64,000 bases of DNA from Nocardia neocaledoniensis. GTDB lineage: Bacteria; Actinomycetota; Actinomycetes; Mycobacteriales; Mycobacteriaceae. The stretch is taken from positions 496,001-560,000 of the forward strand of contig NZ_QGTL01000004.1 of the NCBI RefSeq assembly GCF_003182135.1. The letters run 5' to 3'. Both the position numbers and the translations under genes were made by a program. Below the pieces are notes generated by a model that made no database searches, had not been told where the DNA came from, and worked only from the letters and a program-made list of their open reading frames with translations. Each line of letters begins with the position of its first letter. Position 1 is the first letter of the stretch. Below are positions 52,494-61,558 of this stretch, in pieces.

Positions 52494-54376
52494 CGATTCA
52501 GTCCCTCGATCCCGACGCACCGCGGCGCATCGGCCGATACCGGCTCCTCGGCGCACTGGAGCCGACAGCGGGCTTCTACCCCCTGCTGGCGGCCGCACCG
52601 GACGGCGCACTCGTGGTGGTGCAGCAGGCGCGGGCCGAATCGGTCACCGAACCGGATTTCCGTATCCGGCTGCGGCACAGTGCCGTCGCCGCCATGCGTG
52701 TGTCCGGGCCGTCGAGCACGACCGTGCTCGACGTCGACGCCGACGCGGAGAAGCCTTGGCTGGCAGCGGCGTTCGTGCCGGGCATCCGCCTCGACCGGGC
52801 CGTCGAGACGCACGGCCCGCTGCCGGTGCCTGCTGTCCGCGCGCTCGCCGGATCGCTGGCGAGCGCCCTGCGCGCCGTGCACGACGCCGGGCTCGTGCAC
52901 CAGCGGGTGCGCACCGACACGGTGATGTTGACCAGGGACAGCGGCCGACTCGGCGAGATCGGCATCGCCGCGCCGACGCGCGGCACCGCCACAGTCCTCG
53001 GCACTCCCGAATTCCTCGCTCCCGAGCAGGCTCTCGGCGTCGACATCACCCCGGCCGCTGACGTGTTCGCGCTCGGTGCGGTGCTCGCCTTCGCGGCGGG
53101 CGGCGTCGCCCCTTTCACCGCGCCCTCGGTGCCCTACATCCTGTTCAACATCACCCAGCGGGAACCCGACCTCAGCCGGGTCCCGGAACCACTGCGCGAG
53201 ATGATCGCCGCCTGCCTGCGCAAGGACCCGGCGGCGCGCCCGACCCCGGCGCAGATCCTGGACTACCTCGGTGGCCCGCCGCCCGTTCCGGCGGACTGGC
53301 CCGCCGGGGTCGCCGACGACATCGCCCGCACAGAGCACCAGGCGGCGGCCCTTCTCGCCGCGCTGCCGCCGGAGCTGCCGCAGGCGCCGACGCGCCCGTT
53401 CCCCGAGATCGCCGCCGCGATGTGGGCGAACGCGCGTGGGTGGACGGTTCGCCGCTGGCAGTCGACGGGGGCGCGGGCTCGGCGCGGTGTGGCCGCCGGT
53501 GTGGTCGCGCTCGTGCTCGCCGTCGCCGGCATCGTCTTCTTCACCGGTGCCGAACCGGACAGACCCGCATCGACCACCGGGCTGACACTCGCCGAGCTCC
53601 GGCGCGTCGACCCCTGCGGTTGGCTGGACCGGGCGCTGGGCGCCGCGGTCCCGGTCGTCCCGACGCCGCTGCCCAGAGACTCGTGGAAGCTCACACCCAC
53701 CGCCGACTGGGGCTGCCGCGCGTCGGCCCCGAAGTACTCCATCGACCTGAACCTCGGCAAGGAAGAGGACTACCTGACGCCGCTGGTCACCGAGGTCGAC
53801 GGGGTGCCGATCATCCACGGCACCCAGCACGGCTGCACGCGGGCGATAGCCAGTCCCGGCGCGGAGGCGGACTCCGGCATCGTCCTGGACATGTCGCGGC
53901 CCTCGGACGTGAAGGATTGCGGCGCCGCCGATTACGTGATCGCCAATATCGCGCGATCACTGTCGGATGCGCCGAAGGCGGAGTATCGCGCCGGCTCGCT
54001 GGCCGGACTCGCCCCGTGTGACCTCATCAGCAGGGAGAAGGTGGCGAGCCGGATCGGCCCGCTGCCGAAGGCGCCGACCGTCGCGGACGCCCACACCTGC
54101 CAGTGGGACGGCCGGGTCAGGCTCGCGATCGACCTGGTGCGCACCAGCTCCTACACCTCCGGCGCCGATGTGCTCGCGACCACGATCGACGGCGTCTCGA
54201 TGTACGCCGATCGCGGCGGGTCGACGGCGATCTGCGTCCGCGCCTACCTGGTGCCCGACGCCGACACGGAAACGATCGAGGTCGAAGTGCACGGTGGCGA
54301 GGGCCGCCGCGACGACTACTGCGCCCTCGCCGCGTCGGTCCTGCGCGAGGTGGTCGAGAACCTGCCCGCGCGCTGA
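52490..54376 (+). CDS. Receptor pseudokinase 3
   Basis: 628 residues from ATG 52490, overlapping kinase 2. It keeps the kinase fold, GTPEFLAPEQ and the C-lobe. It lacks the Gly loop (GALEPTAGFYPL), the ATP lysine (LVVVQQ, Gln45), the alpha-C Glu, the catalytic loop (VHQRVRTDT instead of VHRDLKPSN; Asp to Arg139) and DFG (EIG at 156-158). It cannot be an ordinary kinase. One transmembrane helix (about 330-350) and the same two cysteine-paired sensor modules follow (DPCGWLDRALG to WGCRAS, APCDLIS to HTCQW). It may regulate or dimerise with kinases 1 and 2. Confidence 0.85.
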
Positions 54377-54448
54377 TCTCCCCGGCCGGTGGCCGTGCGG
54401 GGTGGATACTCGATCCCGGCGGCGCACACACCAGACGGAGGGACATCG

Positions 54449-55486
54449 ATGGACCAGCTCGGGGTAGCGATTATCGGATACGGCCTGGCCGGGTCGGTGT
54501 TCCACGCGCCGCTCGTGGCGGCCGAATCGCGGATGCGGGTGGCCTCGGTGGTCACCTCGTCGGCGGAGCGGGCCGAGCGGGCGCGGGCCGAGCATCCGGG
54601 GGTGCGGGTGTGGGGGACCGCGGCGGAGCTGTTCGCCGAGGACGAGGACGTGGATCTCGCGGTGATCGCCACGCCGAACAGCACCCACGCGCCGCTTGCC
54701 CTGCAGGCGCTGGCCGCGGGTCTGCCGGTCGTGATCGACAAGCCGTTCGCGGTCCGCGCGGCCGACGCCGAGGAGGTCGTCGAGGCGGCCGAGCGCGCCG
54801 ACCTGCCGCTGACCGTGTTCCAGAATCGCCGCTGGGACAACGACTTCCTGACCCTGCGCGGCCTGCTCGAGGAGGGGAAGCTGGGCGAGGTGCGCCGGTT
54901 CGAGTCCCGGTTCGAGCGGTGGCGCCCCGACCTCAAAGGCGGCTGGCGCGAGCTGGACGAGCCCGGCGCCGGCATCATGTTCGACCTGGGGAGTCACCTC
55001 GTCGACCAGGCGCTGACGCTGTTCGGCCCCGTCACCGAGGTCTACGCCGAACTCGACCGCCGCCGCCCCGGCGCCGCGGCCGACGACGACGCCTTCATCG
55101 CCCTCACGCACGCCTCCGGCACCAGGTCACACCTGTGGATGAGCGCCGTCGCAGCCCAGCTCGGCCCGCGCATGCGCGTCCTCGGTTCGACCGCGGGCTA
55201 CACCGTCCACGGCCTGGACCCCCAGGAGGACGACCTGCGCGCAGGCCGTCGCCCCGACGACGAAACCCTCTGGGGCACAGTCCCTCCCGAACAGTGGGGC
55301 ACCCTGGGCGCCGGCGACGACCTGCGCACCGTCCCCACCCTCCCCGGCGACTACCCGGCCTTCTACCGCGCAATGGCCGCCACGCTCCTCGACGGCGCCC
55401 CGGTCCCGGTCGACCCGCGCGACGCCGTCGAAACGCTGCGCATCCTCGAATACGCCCACCACGTGGCGAGCGCCGCCGAGGAGTGA
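54449..55486 (+). CDS. Gfo/Idh/MocA family oxidoreductase
   Basis: 345 residues from ATG 54449 (GGAGGGA five bases upstream). The N-terminal Rossmann fold is clear: LGVAIIGYGLAGSVFHAPLV, then AVIATPNSTHAPLALQAL and VVIDKPFAVRAADAEEVV with the EKP-like motif changed to DKP. The C-terminal domain (GAGIMFDLGSHLVDQALTLF) has the catalytic His region. It probably oxidises or reduces a sugar or inositol derivative with NAD(P). It follows the kinase operon after a 72-bp gap. It is convergent with the Rieske fusion gene, one base apart. Confidence 0.87.
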   Translation: MDQLGVAIIGYGLAGSVFHAPLVAAESRMRVASVVTSSAERAERARAEHPGVRVWGTAAELFAEDEDVDLAVIATPNSTHAPLALQALAAGLPVVIDKPFAVRAADAEEVVEAAERADLPLTVFQNRRWDNDFLTLRGLLEEGKLGEVRRFESRFERWRPDLKGGWRELDEPGAGIMFDLGSHLVDQALTLFGPVTEVYAELDRRRPGAAADDDAFIALTHASGTRSHLWMSAVAAQLGPRMRVLGSTAGYTVHGLDPQEDDLRAGRRPDDETLWGTVPPEQWGTLGAGDDLRTVPTLPGDYPAFYRAMAATLLDGAPVPVDPRDAVETLRILEYAHHVASAAEE

Positions 55487-55487
55487 A

Positions 55488-57023
55488 TCAGAGCTTGCGC
55501 GAGCGCAGTTCGTGGCCTTTGGAGGTCTTGCAGCGGCCCGACTCCAGGTCCCACTGCCAGCCGTGCAGGTTGCAGGTGAGGTTGTTGCCTTCCACCACAC
55601 CGAATTTCGAGAGGTCGGCCTTGAGGTGGGGGCAGCGGCGCTGGACTTCCCAGCCGTCGAGTTCGGTGACGGCGGAATCGTCGTGCGCCTCGGCGAACCA
55701 GCCGTCTGCGTAGGCGATGCGCTCGTCGGTGAGGCACTTGAAGAAGGTGTAGAGGAACTCGTTGTAGCCGCCGATGCGCCACGCCTGGAAGCGGGTGGAC
55801 AGGAAGATCGTGTTCACCCAGTCCGGCTCGTTGTCGCGCAGCACGGTGCGGACCAGCTCGGGCGCGATCCGGAAACCGTAGCGGTAGCGGCCCTCGCCCT
55901 CGATCGGCGCACGCACGGTGCGGTGCGGGAAGTCCAGCACCACCGTCTCCTCGCCGATGACCAGGCCCACCGGGTAGCCGATGCCGTCGCTGATCAGCGC
56001 CGACTGCTTCATGATCGGCTCGAACAGCTCGCGCAGCGGCTCCAGCAGCGAGCCCTCGCCGGTCTCCCAGGTCGCCTTCTCGGCGGCCAGCACCGGCGCG
56101 AACCGCTGCGCCATCTCCTCGATGTAGGCGGCCTTGTCGCCGTAGATCCGGTCCGGATCGAACGGGTGCTCGAGGTCGAGTTCCTTGCCGCGCACGTCGG
56201 CGACCGAGCCCGGGATCATCAGGATGCCGCCGGCGTTGCCGTGGAGCTCCATCTGCTCCAGGAACACGATCTGGTCGGGGAAGATGTTGCCCTCGTCGCC
56301 GCGATCGTCGTTGAGGTAGCGCAGCTCGGAGTCGAGGAACACCGGCGGACCGGCCGAGGGCACCACCCAGGTGGCGCCGACCTGCTCGATGTAGGAGCGG
56401 GCGCGGTCCATGCCGCGCTGCCGCTTCTGCTTGCCGAAGTTGGCCTTGGTGCGGGCCGGGATGTCGTACACCGCCGGGTACCAGATCGCGCCGGAGTACT
56501 GCAGCAGGTGGATGTCGATCTCGCCGAACGCCTCGTGGATCACGTCCATGTCGACGGGCCTGGCGTCGTTCATGTTGAAGCAGGTGGTCTCGCCGTCGGA
56601 GACGAGGATGCCGGAGTCGCCGATCGGGCCGTCGGCGGGCGCGCGCAGCGCCACGATCATGATGTCGAGCGAGCCCTTGGGTCCGGTGACGGTGTGCTTG
56701 ACCGAGTCCTGGGTCTCGAAGAACTTCGTGAAGCCCAGCGCCTCGAGCTCGCGGCGCAGATCCGGCACCGGGTAGTCGGGCAGCAGCACGGTCGCGTCCT
56801 TGTTGACGTACCGGCGCAGGTGCTCGGCGTCGAAGTGGTCGCGGTGCAGATGCGAGACGTAGAGGTAGTCCACATCGCCGAGCGCCGCCCAGTCGAGCTG
56901 GGAGTTGTCCGGGAACGGGAACCACGACGCGAAGTAGGCGGGGTTCACCCAGGGATCGCAGAGGATGGTTCCGGCCTCGGTTCGGATGTGGAAGCCTGCG
57001 TGTCCGACGCTGGTGATCTGCAC
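55488..57023 (-). CDS. Metallo-beta-lactamase fold protein with C-terminal Rieske domain
   Basis: 511 residues from GTG 57023 (AGGAGGAATC upstream). Residues 1 to about 260 are an MBL-type hydrolase domain with YLYVSHLHRDHFDAEHLRRY (HxHxDH). The middle (about 260-440) is a helical region. The C-terminus is a Rieske [2Fe-2S] domain with RRCPHLKADL (CxH) and NLTCNLHGWQWDLESGRC (CxxH). It resembles CMP-Neu5Ac hydroxylase-like proteins but with the order of the two domains reversed. An oxidoreductase or hydroxylase role is likely; substrate unknown. It is convergent with the Gfo/Idh gene. Confidence 0.82.
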   Translation of the reverse strand: MQITSVGHAGFHIRTEAGTILCDPWVNPAYFASWFPFPDNSQLDWAALGDVDYLYVSHLHRDHFDAEHLRRYVNKDATVLLPDYPVPDLRRELEALGFTKFFETQDSVKHTVTGPKGSLDIMIVALRAPADGPIGDSGILVSDGETTCFNMNDARPVDMDVIHEAFGEIDIHLLQYSGAIWYPAVYDIPARTKANFGKQKRQRGMDRARSYIEQVGATWVVPSAGPPVFLDSELRYLNDDRGDEGNIFPDQIVFLEQMELHGNAGGILMIPGSVADVRGKELDLEHPFDPDRIYGDKAAYIEEMAQRFAPVLAAEKATWETGEGSLLEPLRELFEPIMKQSALISDGIGYPVGLVIGEETVVLDFPHRTVRAPIEGEGRYRYGFRIAPELVRTVLRDNEPDWVNTIFLSTRFQAWRIGGYNEFLYTFFKCLTDERIAYADGWFAEAHDDSAVTELDGWEVQRRCPHLKADLSKFGVVEGNNLTCNLHGWQWDLESGRCKTSKGHELRSRKL

Positions 57024-57128
57024 GAGCTGATTCCTCCTACCAGGATCTGATTCGCCGGATCAAGGGCGAGCTACCGCCGCCGCAGGTTCCCCTGACCACC
57101 TCGGCGTACCAGCCAACCAGGATAGTGG

Positions 57129-58043
57129 CTAGATCGTTACGTCACCGATGCAATAGCCCTCAGCGGTCGCGACAACCGTGAAAGTGCGGTTCCGAGTGCC
57201 CCCGGGGGAGGTGGTCACCGGCACCTGTACCTCCAGGTAGTCGCCACGAATCTGCTCGGATCGTAGCTCCTCGGCGGTGAAGGAGGTGACATTGCCTACT
57301 TTGCCCGAGTCGCGCGCCAAGGGCGCTGCTGTCGGGTTGCCGGTGCCTTCGGGGTCCCAGGTCGCGGGGGAGGCCTTGCAGGTCAGCGGATGGTCTGGTT
57401 CGATGTCGGCCGCGTTGAGTGGTTTGCCGGTTGCCCTGGCGAGGTAGCGGCGCACGGTGTGGCGGGCGTCGGCCTCGTCGTAACCCGGCTCGACGCCGGC
57501 GGCGAACACCCGGCCGCAGGCGTAGCCCGTCGCGATCGACTCGCGGTCGACGGTGACCGTGGTGGTGCGTGTGCGCCAGGTGACGGCGTCGGAGGTCGCG
57601 GTCCCCGGCTGGCTCAGCGCGGCCAGGATCGACTGCGGATCGGCGTACATGTCGGCGACCGTGCGTGGCGGGATGGTCCAGCACTTGTCCTGGAGTTCGG
57701 TGACGCTGTCGGTGCGCAGGTCGGCGGCCCAGCGGCGGACGGCGGTCACCGCCTCGTCGTCACCGGCGACGGCGCCCACCTGCGGCGCGTCGGCGGGCAG
57801 CGGCGGGAGGGTGGTGGTGCTCGCGCCGGTCGGCGCCGGCTCGCCGGGTGCGATCGCCTGGGTCGCGGTGGTCGCGCTGGTCGTCGGGCTCGCGGTGGCC
57901 GCAGGGGCGGGATCGTCGCCGGGGATGCCGGAGACCGAATCGCAGCCCGCGATCAACGCCGCGGTGGCGGTCAATCCGGCGGCCAGGGCGGCGGCACGGT
58001 GGTGGCGGGTCGGAGCGATCGGGGTCGGCTTCGCGCGTTCCAC
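57129..58043 (-). CDS. Secreted lipoprotein, family unknown
   Basis: 304 residues from GTG 58043 (GAGGAA six bases upstream). The signal peptide (AAALAAGLTATAALIAGC) has a good lipobox LIAGC. It is followed by an Ala/Thr/Pro-rich linker to about residue 85, then a globular domain with ELQDKCWTIPPRTVADMYAD, IATGYACGRVFAAGVEPGYD, HPLTCKASPATW and a late Cys in EGYCIGDVTI. The four cysteines suggest two disulphides. Function unknown. It is divergent from the acyltransferase gene, and its C-terminus lies 106 bp from the Rieske fusion start. Confidence 0.7.
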   Translation of the reverse strand: MERAKPTPIAPTRHHRAAALAAGLTATAALIAGCDSVSGIPGDDPAPAATASPTTSATTATQAIAPGEPAPTGASTTTLPPLPADAPQVGAVAGDDEAVTAVRRWAADLRTDSVTELQDKCWTIPPRTVADMYADPQSILAALSQPGTATSDAVTWRTRTTTVTVDRESIATGYACGRVFAAGVEPGYDEADARHTVRRYLARATGKPLNAADIEPDHPLTCKASPATWDPEGTGNPTAAPLARDSGKVGNVTSFTAEELRSEQIRGDYLEVQVPVTTSPGGTRNRTFTVVATAEGYCIGDVTI

Positions 58044-58244
58044 TACGACTTCCTCAATTCCTAGGTCCTGGCGTCCGCGCGGGCGTCGCGGCCGTCGACT
58101 GTCGGGGCGAGCGGGCTCGCCGGGGATAGACCGGTGCGCGCGAAGCGAATTCGGCGCGCGGCTGATCGCCGCGGTCCGGCGGGGCGGCGCGCGGCGGCGC
58201 CGGGCCTGCCGGAACCGGCGATCTGCGACTACGCTAGCTGAATT

Positions 58245-59003
58245 GTGGAACCCGTCTACCGGTCGATCATCGGCCTGGCCCGAACCGTCTTCTTCCTCGA
58301 AGGTCTGAAGTTCACCGTCAAGGGGGCCGAGAACATCCCGGCGTCCGGCGGTGCCGTGGTGGCGATCAACCACACCGGCTACATGGACTTCACCTACGCC
58401 GGACTGCCCGCGCGCACGCCGAAGCGCTACATCCGCTTCATGGCCAAACACGACGTCTTCGAGAGCAAGATCTCCGGACCGATCATGCGCGCCCTCAAGC
58501 ACATTCCCGTCGACCGCACCGCGGGCGCCGACTCCTACAAGGCCGCGGTCGAGTACCTGCGCGCGGGCGAACTCGTCGGCGTGTATCCCGAGGCCACCAT
58601 CAGCCGCAGCTTCGAGATCAAGGAATTCAAGTCCGGCGCGGCGCGGATGGCGATCGAGGCCGAGGTGCCGATCATCCCGATCGTCATCTGGGGCGCCCAG
58701 CGCGTGTGGACCAAGGGCTTCCCCAAGCGCCTCGGCCGCACCAACACCCCCATCTCGATCGCCGTCGGCGCCCCCATCAAGCCTTACGAGCCCGCCGCCG
58801 ACCTGACCGCCCAGCTCCGCACCACCATGCAGCAGATGCTCGCCGACCTGCAGGAAACCTACGAGCACGAGCCGGGCGCCTACTGGGTCCCGAAGCGCCT
58901 CGGCGGCAGCGCCCCCTCCCTCGAGGAAGCCACCGCCCTCGACGATGCCGAAGCCGCCGAACGCCTCGCCCGCAAGTCCGCGAAACAGCACCCCGAGTCC
59001 TGA
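58245..59003 (+). CDS. 1-acyl-sn-glycerol-3-phosphate acyltransferase family protein
   Basis: 252 residues from GTG 58245. The PlsC-type motifs are present: VVAINHTGYMDFTYAG (NH-x4-D), MRALKHIPVDRTAGADSYKA, and LVGVYPEATISRSFEIKEFK in the place of the EGTRS motif, with IPIVIWGAQRVWTKGFPKRL later. It would esterify lysophosphatidate or a related acceptor in membrane lipid synthesis. The C-terminal 40 residues are an Ala/Glu-rich tail. It is divergent from the lipoprotein gene and convergent with the AraC regulator. Confidence 0.9.
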   Translation: MEPVYRSIIGLARTVFFLEGLKFTVKGAENIPASGGAVVAINHTGYMDFTYAGLPARTPKRYIRFMAKHDVFESKISGPIMRALKHIPVDRTAGADSYKAAVEYLRAGELVGVYPEATISRSFEIKEFKSGAARMAIEAEVPIIPIVIWGAQRVWTKGFPKRLGRTNTPISIAVGAPIKPYEPAADLTAQLRTTMQQMLADLQETYEHEPGAYWVPKRLGGSAPSLEEATALDDAEAAERLARKSAKQHPES

Positions 59004-59052
59004 CCGGCGCCGTCGCGTGGTCGCCCGTCTCCGGGACGACCACCGCGGCGGC

Positions 59053-59850
59053 TCAGCGCGGTATCCGGCAGCGGGTCGGCGCGGGCAGGCTGCCGCGTAG
59101 GTAGGCGGCTGGGGGGACGCCCATGAGGGTGCGGAAGTCGGCGGTGAGGTGGGACTGGTCGTAGTAGCCGGTGTGGGCCGCCAGGTGGGACCACGGGGTG
59201 TCGCCCGCGTAGGCGAGGACGCGGCGGACGCGGTCGATGCGGGCGAAGTGTTTGGGTGAGTCGCCGACGCCGGTGCTGAACAGCGTGCGCAGGTGCCGTT
59301 CGCTGACGGCGAGCCGTGCCGCGAGGTCCGGGATGGCGGGCGCGGAGTCGGCGGTGAGCACCGAGATCGCCTCGCGGAGTACGACACGATGCGCGCGCTC
59401 GGTCTCTGACTCGGAGATCCGTTGCGGCAGGACCTCTTCCAGATAGGCCAGGGCCTCGCCGGTGGGTAGGTCGGTCAGGTCGTCCGCGAGAGTGGCCAGC
59501 GGGCCGGGCAATTCGGCGAGCCGTACGGCGCGATCGGTGAGGTCGCTCGCCGCCACACCGAGCAGCTGACGCGTCACCCCGGGCGCCAGCCGCAACCGCA
59601 CGCAGCCCGCGGGCTGCTCGGCCCGCGAGTACACGGCCTTCGTCTGCGCGCCGACGACCAGCGCCTCGCGCCGACCGGACCCGTCGGTGCGCAGCACGAT
59701 CGTCGTGGTCGCGACGGGCGGCTGCGCGAAGGGGCGGTCCACGTCCTCGTCGATCCGCGTGCTGGTGAGCTCGGTGAGCCACGACCGCAGCGAGGGCGGC
59801 GCCTGCACCGGGGTCTCGATCTCGGCCGGGGTCAGATACTGCGTGCTCAC
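59053..59850 (-). CDS. AraC-family transcriptional regulator
   Basis: 265 residues from a GTG at 59850. The C-terminal double helix-turn-helix is clear: IPDLAARLAVSERHLRTLFS, then PKHFARIDRVRRVLAYAGDT and HLAAHTGYYDQSHLTADFRT. The N-terminal half is a divergent sensor domain (RLRLAPGVTRQLLGVAASDL). It is divergently oriented to the NmrA-like gene, the likely target. The 85-bp shared intergenic region (59851-59935) should contain the operators. Confidence 0.87.
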   Translation of the reverse strand: MSTQYLTPAEIETPVQAPPSLRSWLTELTSTRIDEDVDRPFAQPPVATTTIVLRTDGSGRREALVVGAQTKAVYSRAEQPAGCVRLRLAPGVTRQLLGVAASDLTDRAVRLAELPGPLATLADDLTDLPTGEALAYLEEVLPQRISESETERAHRVVLREAISVLTADSAPAIPDLAARLAVSERHLRTLFSTGVGDSPKHFARIDRVRRVLAYAGDTPWSHLAAHTGYYDQSHLTADFRTLMGVPPAAYLRGSLPAPTRCRIPR

Positions 59851-59935
59851 CAGGTCAACAGTAAGCGGCGCGGCGCGGTCTGTCCGTGCCGATTTCTCCT
59901 ATCCGCGCAGGCAGGCGGGTCGGCATGCTCGAGGC

Positions 59936-60784
59936 ATGATCCTGATCACCGGTGCCACGGGCACCATCGGCAGTGCCCTCGTCAGCCGGCTGCTCGCGGA
60001 CGGCGTGGCCGTTCGTGCCGCCACCCGCGACCCCGCCGCCGCGAGCTTCCCCGCCGCCGTCGACGTCGTCCGCGTCGACTACCGCGACCCGGCCACCTTC
60101 GCCCCGGCCATGGCGGGGGTCGAGGCGGCCTTCCTCAACGGGCTGCCCGGCCCCGAAGACACCGGCGTCGACGGCGCCCTCGTCGCCGCCGCCCGGGCCG
60201 CGGGCGTGCGCCGGGTGGTGAAACTGTCCGCGATCGGTACCGGCGATCCGCGCCTGGGCCTCCCCGGCACCTGGCACGTCCCCGGTGAGCAGGCGGTCCG
60301 CGAGTCGGGCCTGGAGTGGACGATCCTGCGCCCCAACACCTTCGCGTCGAACACCCTCAGCTGGATCGCACCGCTGCGCGACGGACACCCGGTGCCCAAC
60401 CTCACCGGTGACGGCAAGCAGGCGGTCGTCGACCCGCGCGACGTCGCCGAGGTCGCCGCCACGGCGCTGCGCACCGGCCGATACGACGGCCGCGTCCTGA
60501 CCCTCACCGGCCCCCTCCTGCACACCGGCCGCGAGCAGGCCGCCGTGCTCGCCGAGATCATCGGCCGCCCGATCGAGGTCGCCGACATCGCCGCCGCCGA
60601 CGCCCGCGAGTTCATGACCGCGGCCGGTCTGCCGCCCGCCTTCGTCGAGGGTTCACTGATCGGCCAGGCCTTCATCAGGGACGGCCACAACGAGCTGGTC
60701 AGCGGCGATGTCGCGGAGGTACTCGGCAGGGAACCGCGAAGCTACGCCGACTGGGCCGCCGACCATCGCGACGCCTTCGCCTGA
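59936..60784 (+). CDS. NmrA-like NAD(P)-binding protein
   Basis: 282 residues from ATG 59936. The Rossmann start MILITGATGTIGSALVSRLL is followed by AVRAATRDPAAASFPAAVDV, AARAAGVRRVVKLSAIGTGD and SGLEWTILRPNTFASNTLSW. This is the pattern of NmrA/QOR2-type atypical SDRs, which lack the classical YxxxK pair. Such proteins sense or use NADPH and some reduce quinones. The divergent AraC regulator probably controls it. The gene ends at a palindrome before a convergent gene. Confidence 0.83.
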   Translation: MILITGATGTIGSALVSRLLADGVAVRAATRDPAAASFPAAVDVVRVDYRDPATFAPAMAGVEAAFLNGLPGPEDTGVDGALVAAARAAGVRRVVKLSAIGTGDPRLGLPGTWHVPGEQAVRESGLEWTILRPNTFASNTLSWIAPLRDGHPVPNLTGDGKQAVVDPRDVAEVAATALRTGRYDGRVLTLTGPLLHTGREQAAVLAEIIGRPIEVADIAAADAREFMTAAGLPPAFVEGSLIGQAFIRDGHNELVSGDVAEVLGREPRSYADWAADHRDAFA

Positions 60785-60795
60785 GACCCGGGTCT
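60784..60795. other. AGACCCGGGTCT palindrome between convergent genes
   Basis: A 12-bp perfect palindrome sits at the stop of the NmrA-like gene and 5 bp from the convergent secreted-protein gene. It could fold into a small hairpin, but has neither loop nor T run, so a terminator role is weak. Confidence 0.25.
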
Positions 60796-60799
60796 GGGT

Positions 60800-61222
60800 T
60801 CAGTTCATCGTCAGCACCCACGAGCCGTTGCAACCCTTACGGTCGTTCAGGTCGTCGTCGTAGACCCAGTTGAACCTGATCGGCGGATTGGTGCGGACGT
60901 TCCAGCGGCCCGACGGTGAGGTCACCACCTTGCCCTTGCGCGACAGCACGCCCACCTCGTCGTGCGCGAACTGCCATTTCCCGCCGCTGGTCGGGTAGTT
61001 CAATCGCAGCGTCACCCGGCCGCCGGTGTGGTTCTGGACCACCAGGCACGAGCCGGGGTGGTTCACGTCGATCGCGTACTCGCCGAATTCACCCTCCTCG
61101 GTGTTCTCGCCGCTGTCGGTGAGCTCCACCGGATCGGTGAAGTCGGCGTGTGCCGGACCGGCTCCCATGATGGTCACGGTGGTCACAGCGATACCCGCCG
61201 CGATCAGCCCCAGTGTCTTCAT
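60800..61222 (-). CDS. Small secreted protein of unknown function
   Basis: 140 residues from ATG 61222, preceded by GGAGGGAACGGG. A signal peptide (MKTLGLIAAGIAVTTVTIMG) ends in AGPAHA-DF. The mature domain is about 105 residues with a beta-strand pattern (GSCLVVQNHTGGRVTLRLNY, GKWQFAHDEVGVLSRKGKVV, RFNWVYDDDLND) and two cysteines that may pair (SCLVV, KGCNG). The family is not recognised. A perfect hairpin stands just upstream of its ribosome-binding site. Gene-free sequence of about 230 bp separates it from the tRNA gene. Confidence 0.65.
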   Translation of the reverse strand: MKTLGLIAAGIAVTTVTIMGAGPAHADFTDPVELTDSGENTEEGEFGEYAIDVNHPGSCLVVQNHTGGRVTLRLNYPTSGGKWQFAHDEVGVLSRKGKVVTSPSGRWNVRTNPPIRFNWVYDDDLNDRKGCNGSWVLTMN

Positions 61223-61240
61223 CCCGTTCCCTCCTGTCGT

Positions 61241-61259
61241 TCCGGCGGTAGCCGCCGGA
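61241..61259 (-). promoter_or_regulatory. Leader hairpin upstream of the secreted-protein gene
   Basis: TCCGGCGG (61241-61248) and CCGCCGGA (61252-61259) form an 8-bp stem with a 3-nt loop, a few bases upstream of the AGGAGGGAAC ribosome-binding site. It may influence translation or mRNA stability of the gene starting at 61222; no ligand is suggested. Confidence 0.35.
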
Positions 61260-61427
61260 CCGTGAAAGAGCTTTCCGGGCAAGGACTTCCGATACCTTGT
61301 CGCGGACTTAACGCGGAAGTCGCGGCGGCCAGGTCCTGCGCCGAGCTCACCGCGGCTTCGGGAGGGCTGTGCGCACGGATTTCACTTTTTCGGGGGTGAG
61401 GCGCTAATGTTCCTTCTCGCACGACGA

Positions 61428-61441
61428 AGCCCCGCGGGGCT
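61428..61441. promoter_or_regulatory. AGCCCCGCGGGGCT palindrome just upstream of tRNA-Gly
   Basis: A 14-bp perfect palindrome ends 10 bp before the tRNA gene, in the region expected to hold its promoter. It could be an upstream terminator or a protein site; nothing else distinguishes these possibilities. Confidence 0.25.
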
Positions 61442-61451
61442 CGTACGGCAC

Positions 61452-61524
61452 GCGGATGTAGCGCAGCTGGTAGCGCATCACCTTGCCAAGGTGAGGGTCG
61501 CGAGTTCGAATCTCGTCATCCGCT
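61452..61524 (+). tRNA. tRNA-Gly (GCC)
   Basis: The cloverleaf is complete. The acceptor stem GCGGATG pairs with CATCCGC (61517-61523), with discriminator T at 61524. The D arm is GCGCAGCTGGTAGCGC. The anticodon stem is ACCTT/AAGGT with anticodon GCC at 61485-61487. The T arm is CGAG-TTCGAAT-CTCG. The CCA end is not encoded. It reads GGC and GGU glycine codons, GGC being the main glycine codon in this high-GC genome. Confidence 0.97.
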
Positions 61525-61531
61525 CAACGAG

Positions 61532-61557
61532 AAGCCCGGCCGCCGTGCCGGGCTTTT
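61532..61557 (+). terminator. Terminator of tRNA-Gly
   Basis: AAGCCCGGC (61532-61540) pairs with GCCGGGCTT (61547-61555) across a 6-nt loop, followed by TTCTC. It lies 7 bp after the tRNA and touches the stop codon of the convergent gene at 61559. Confidence 0.85.
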
Positions 61558-61558
61558 C

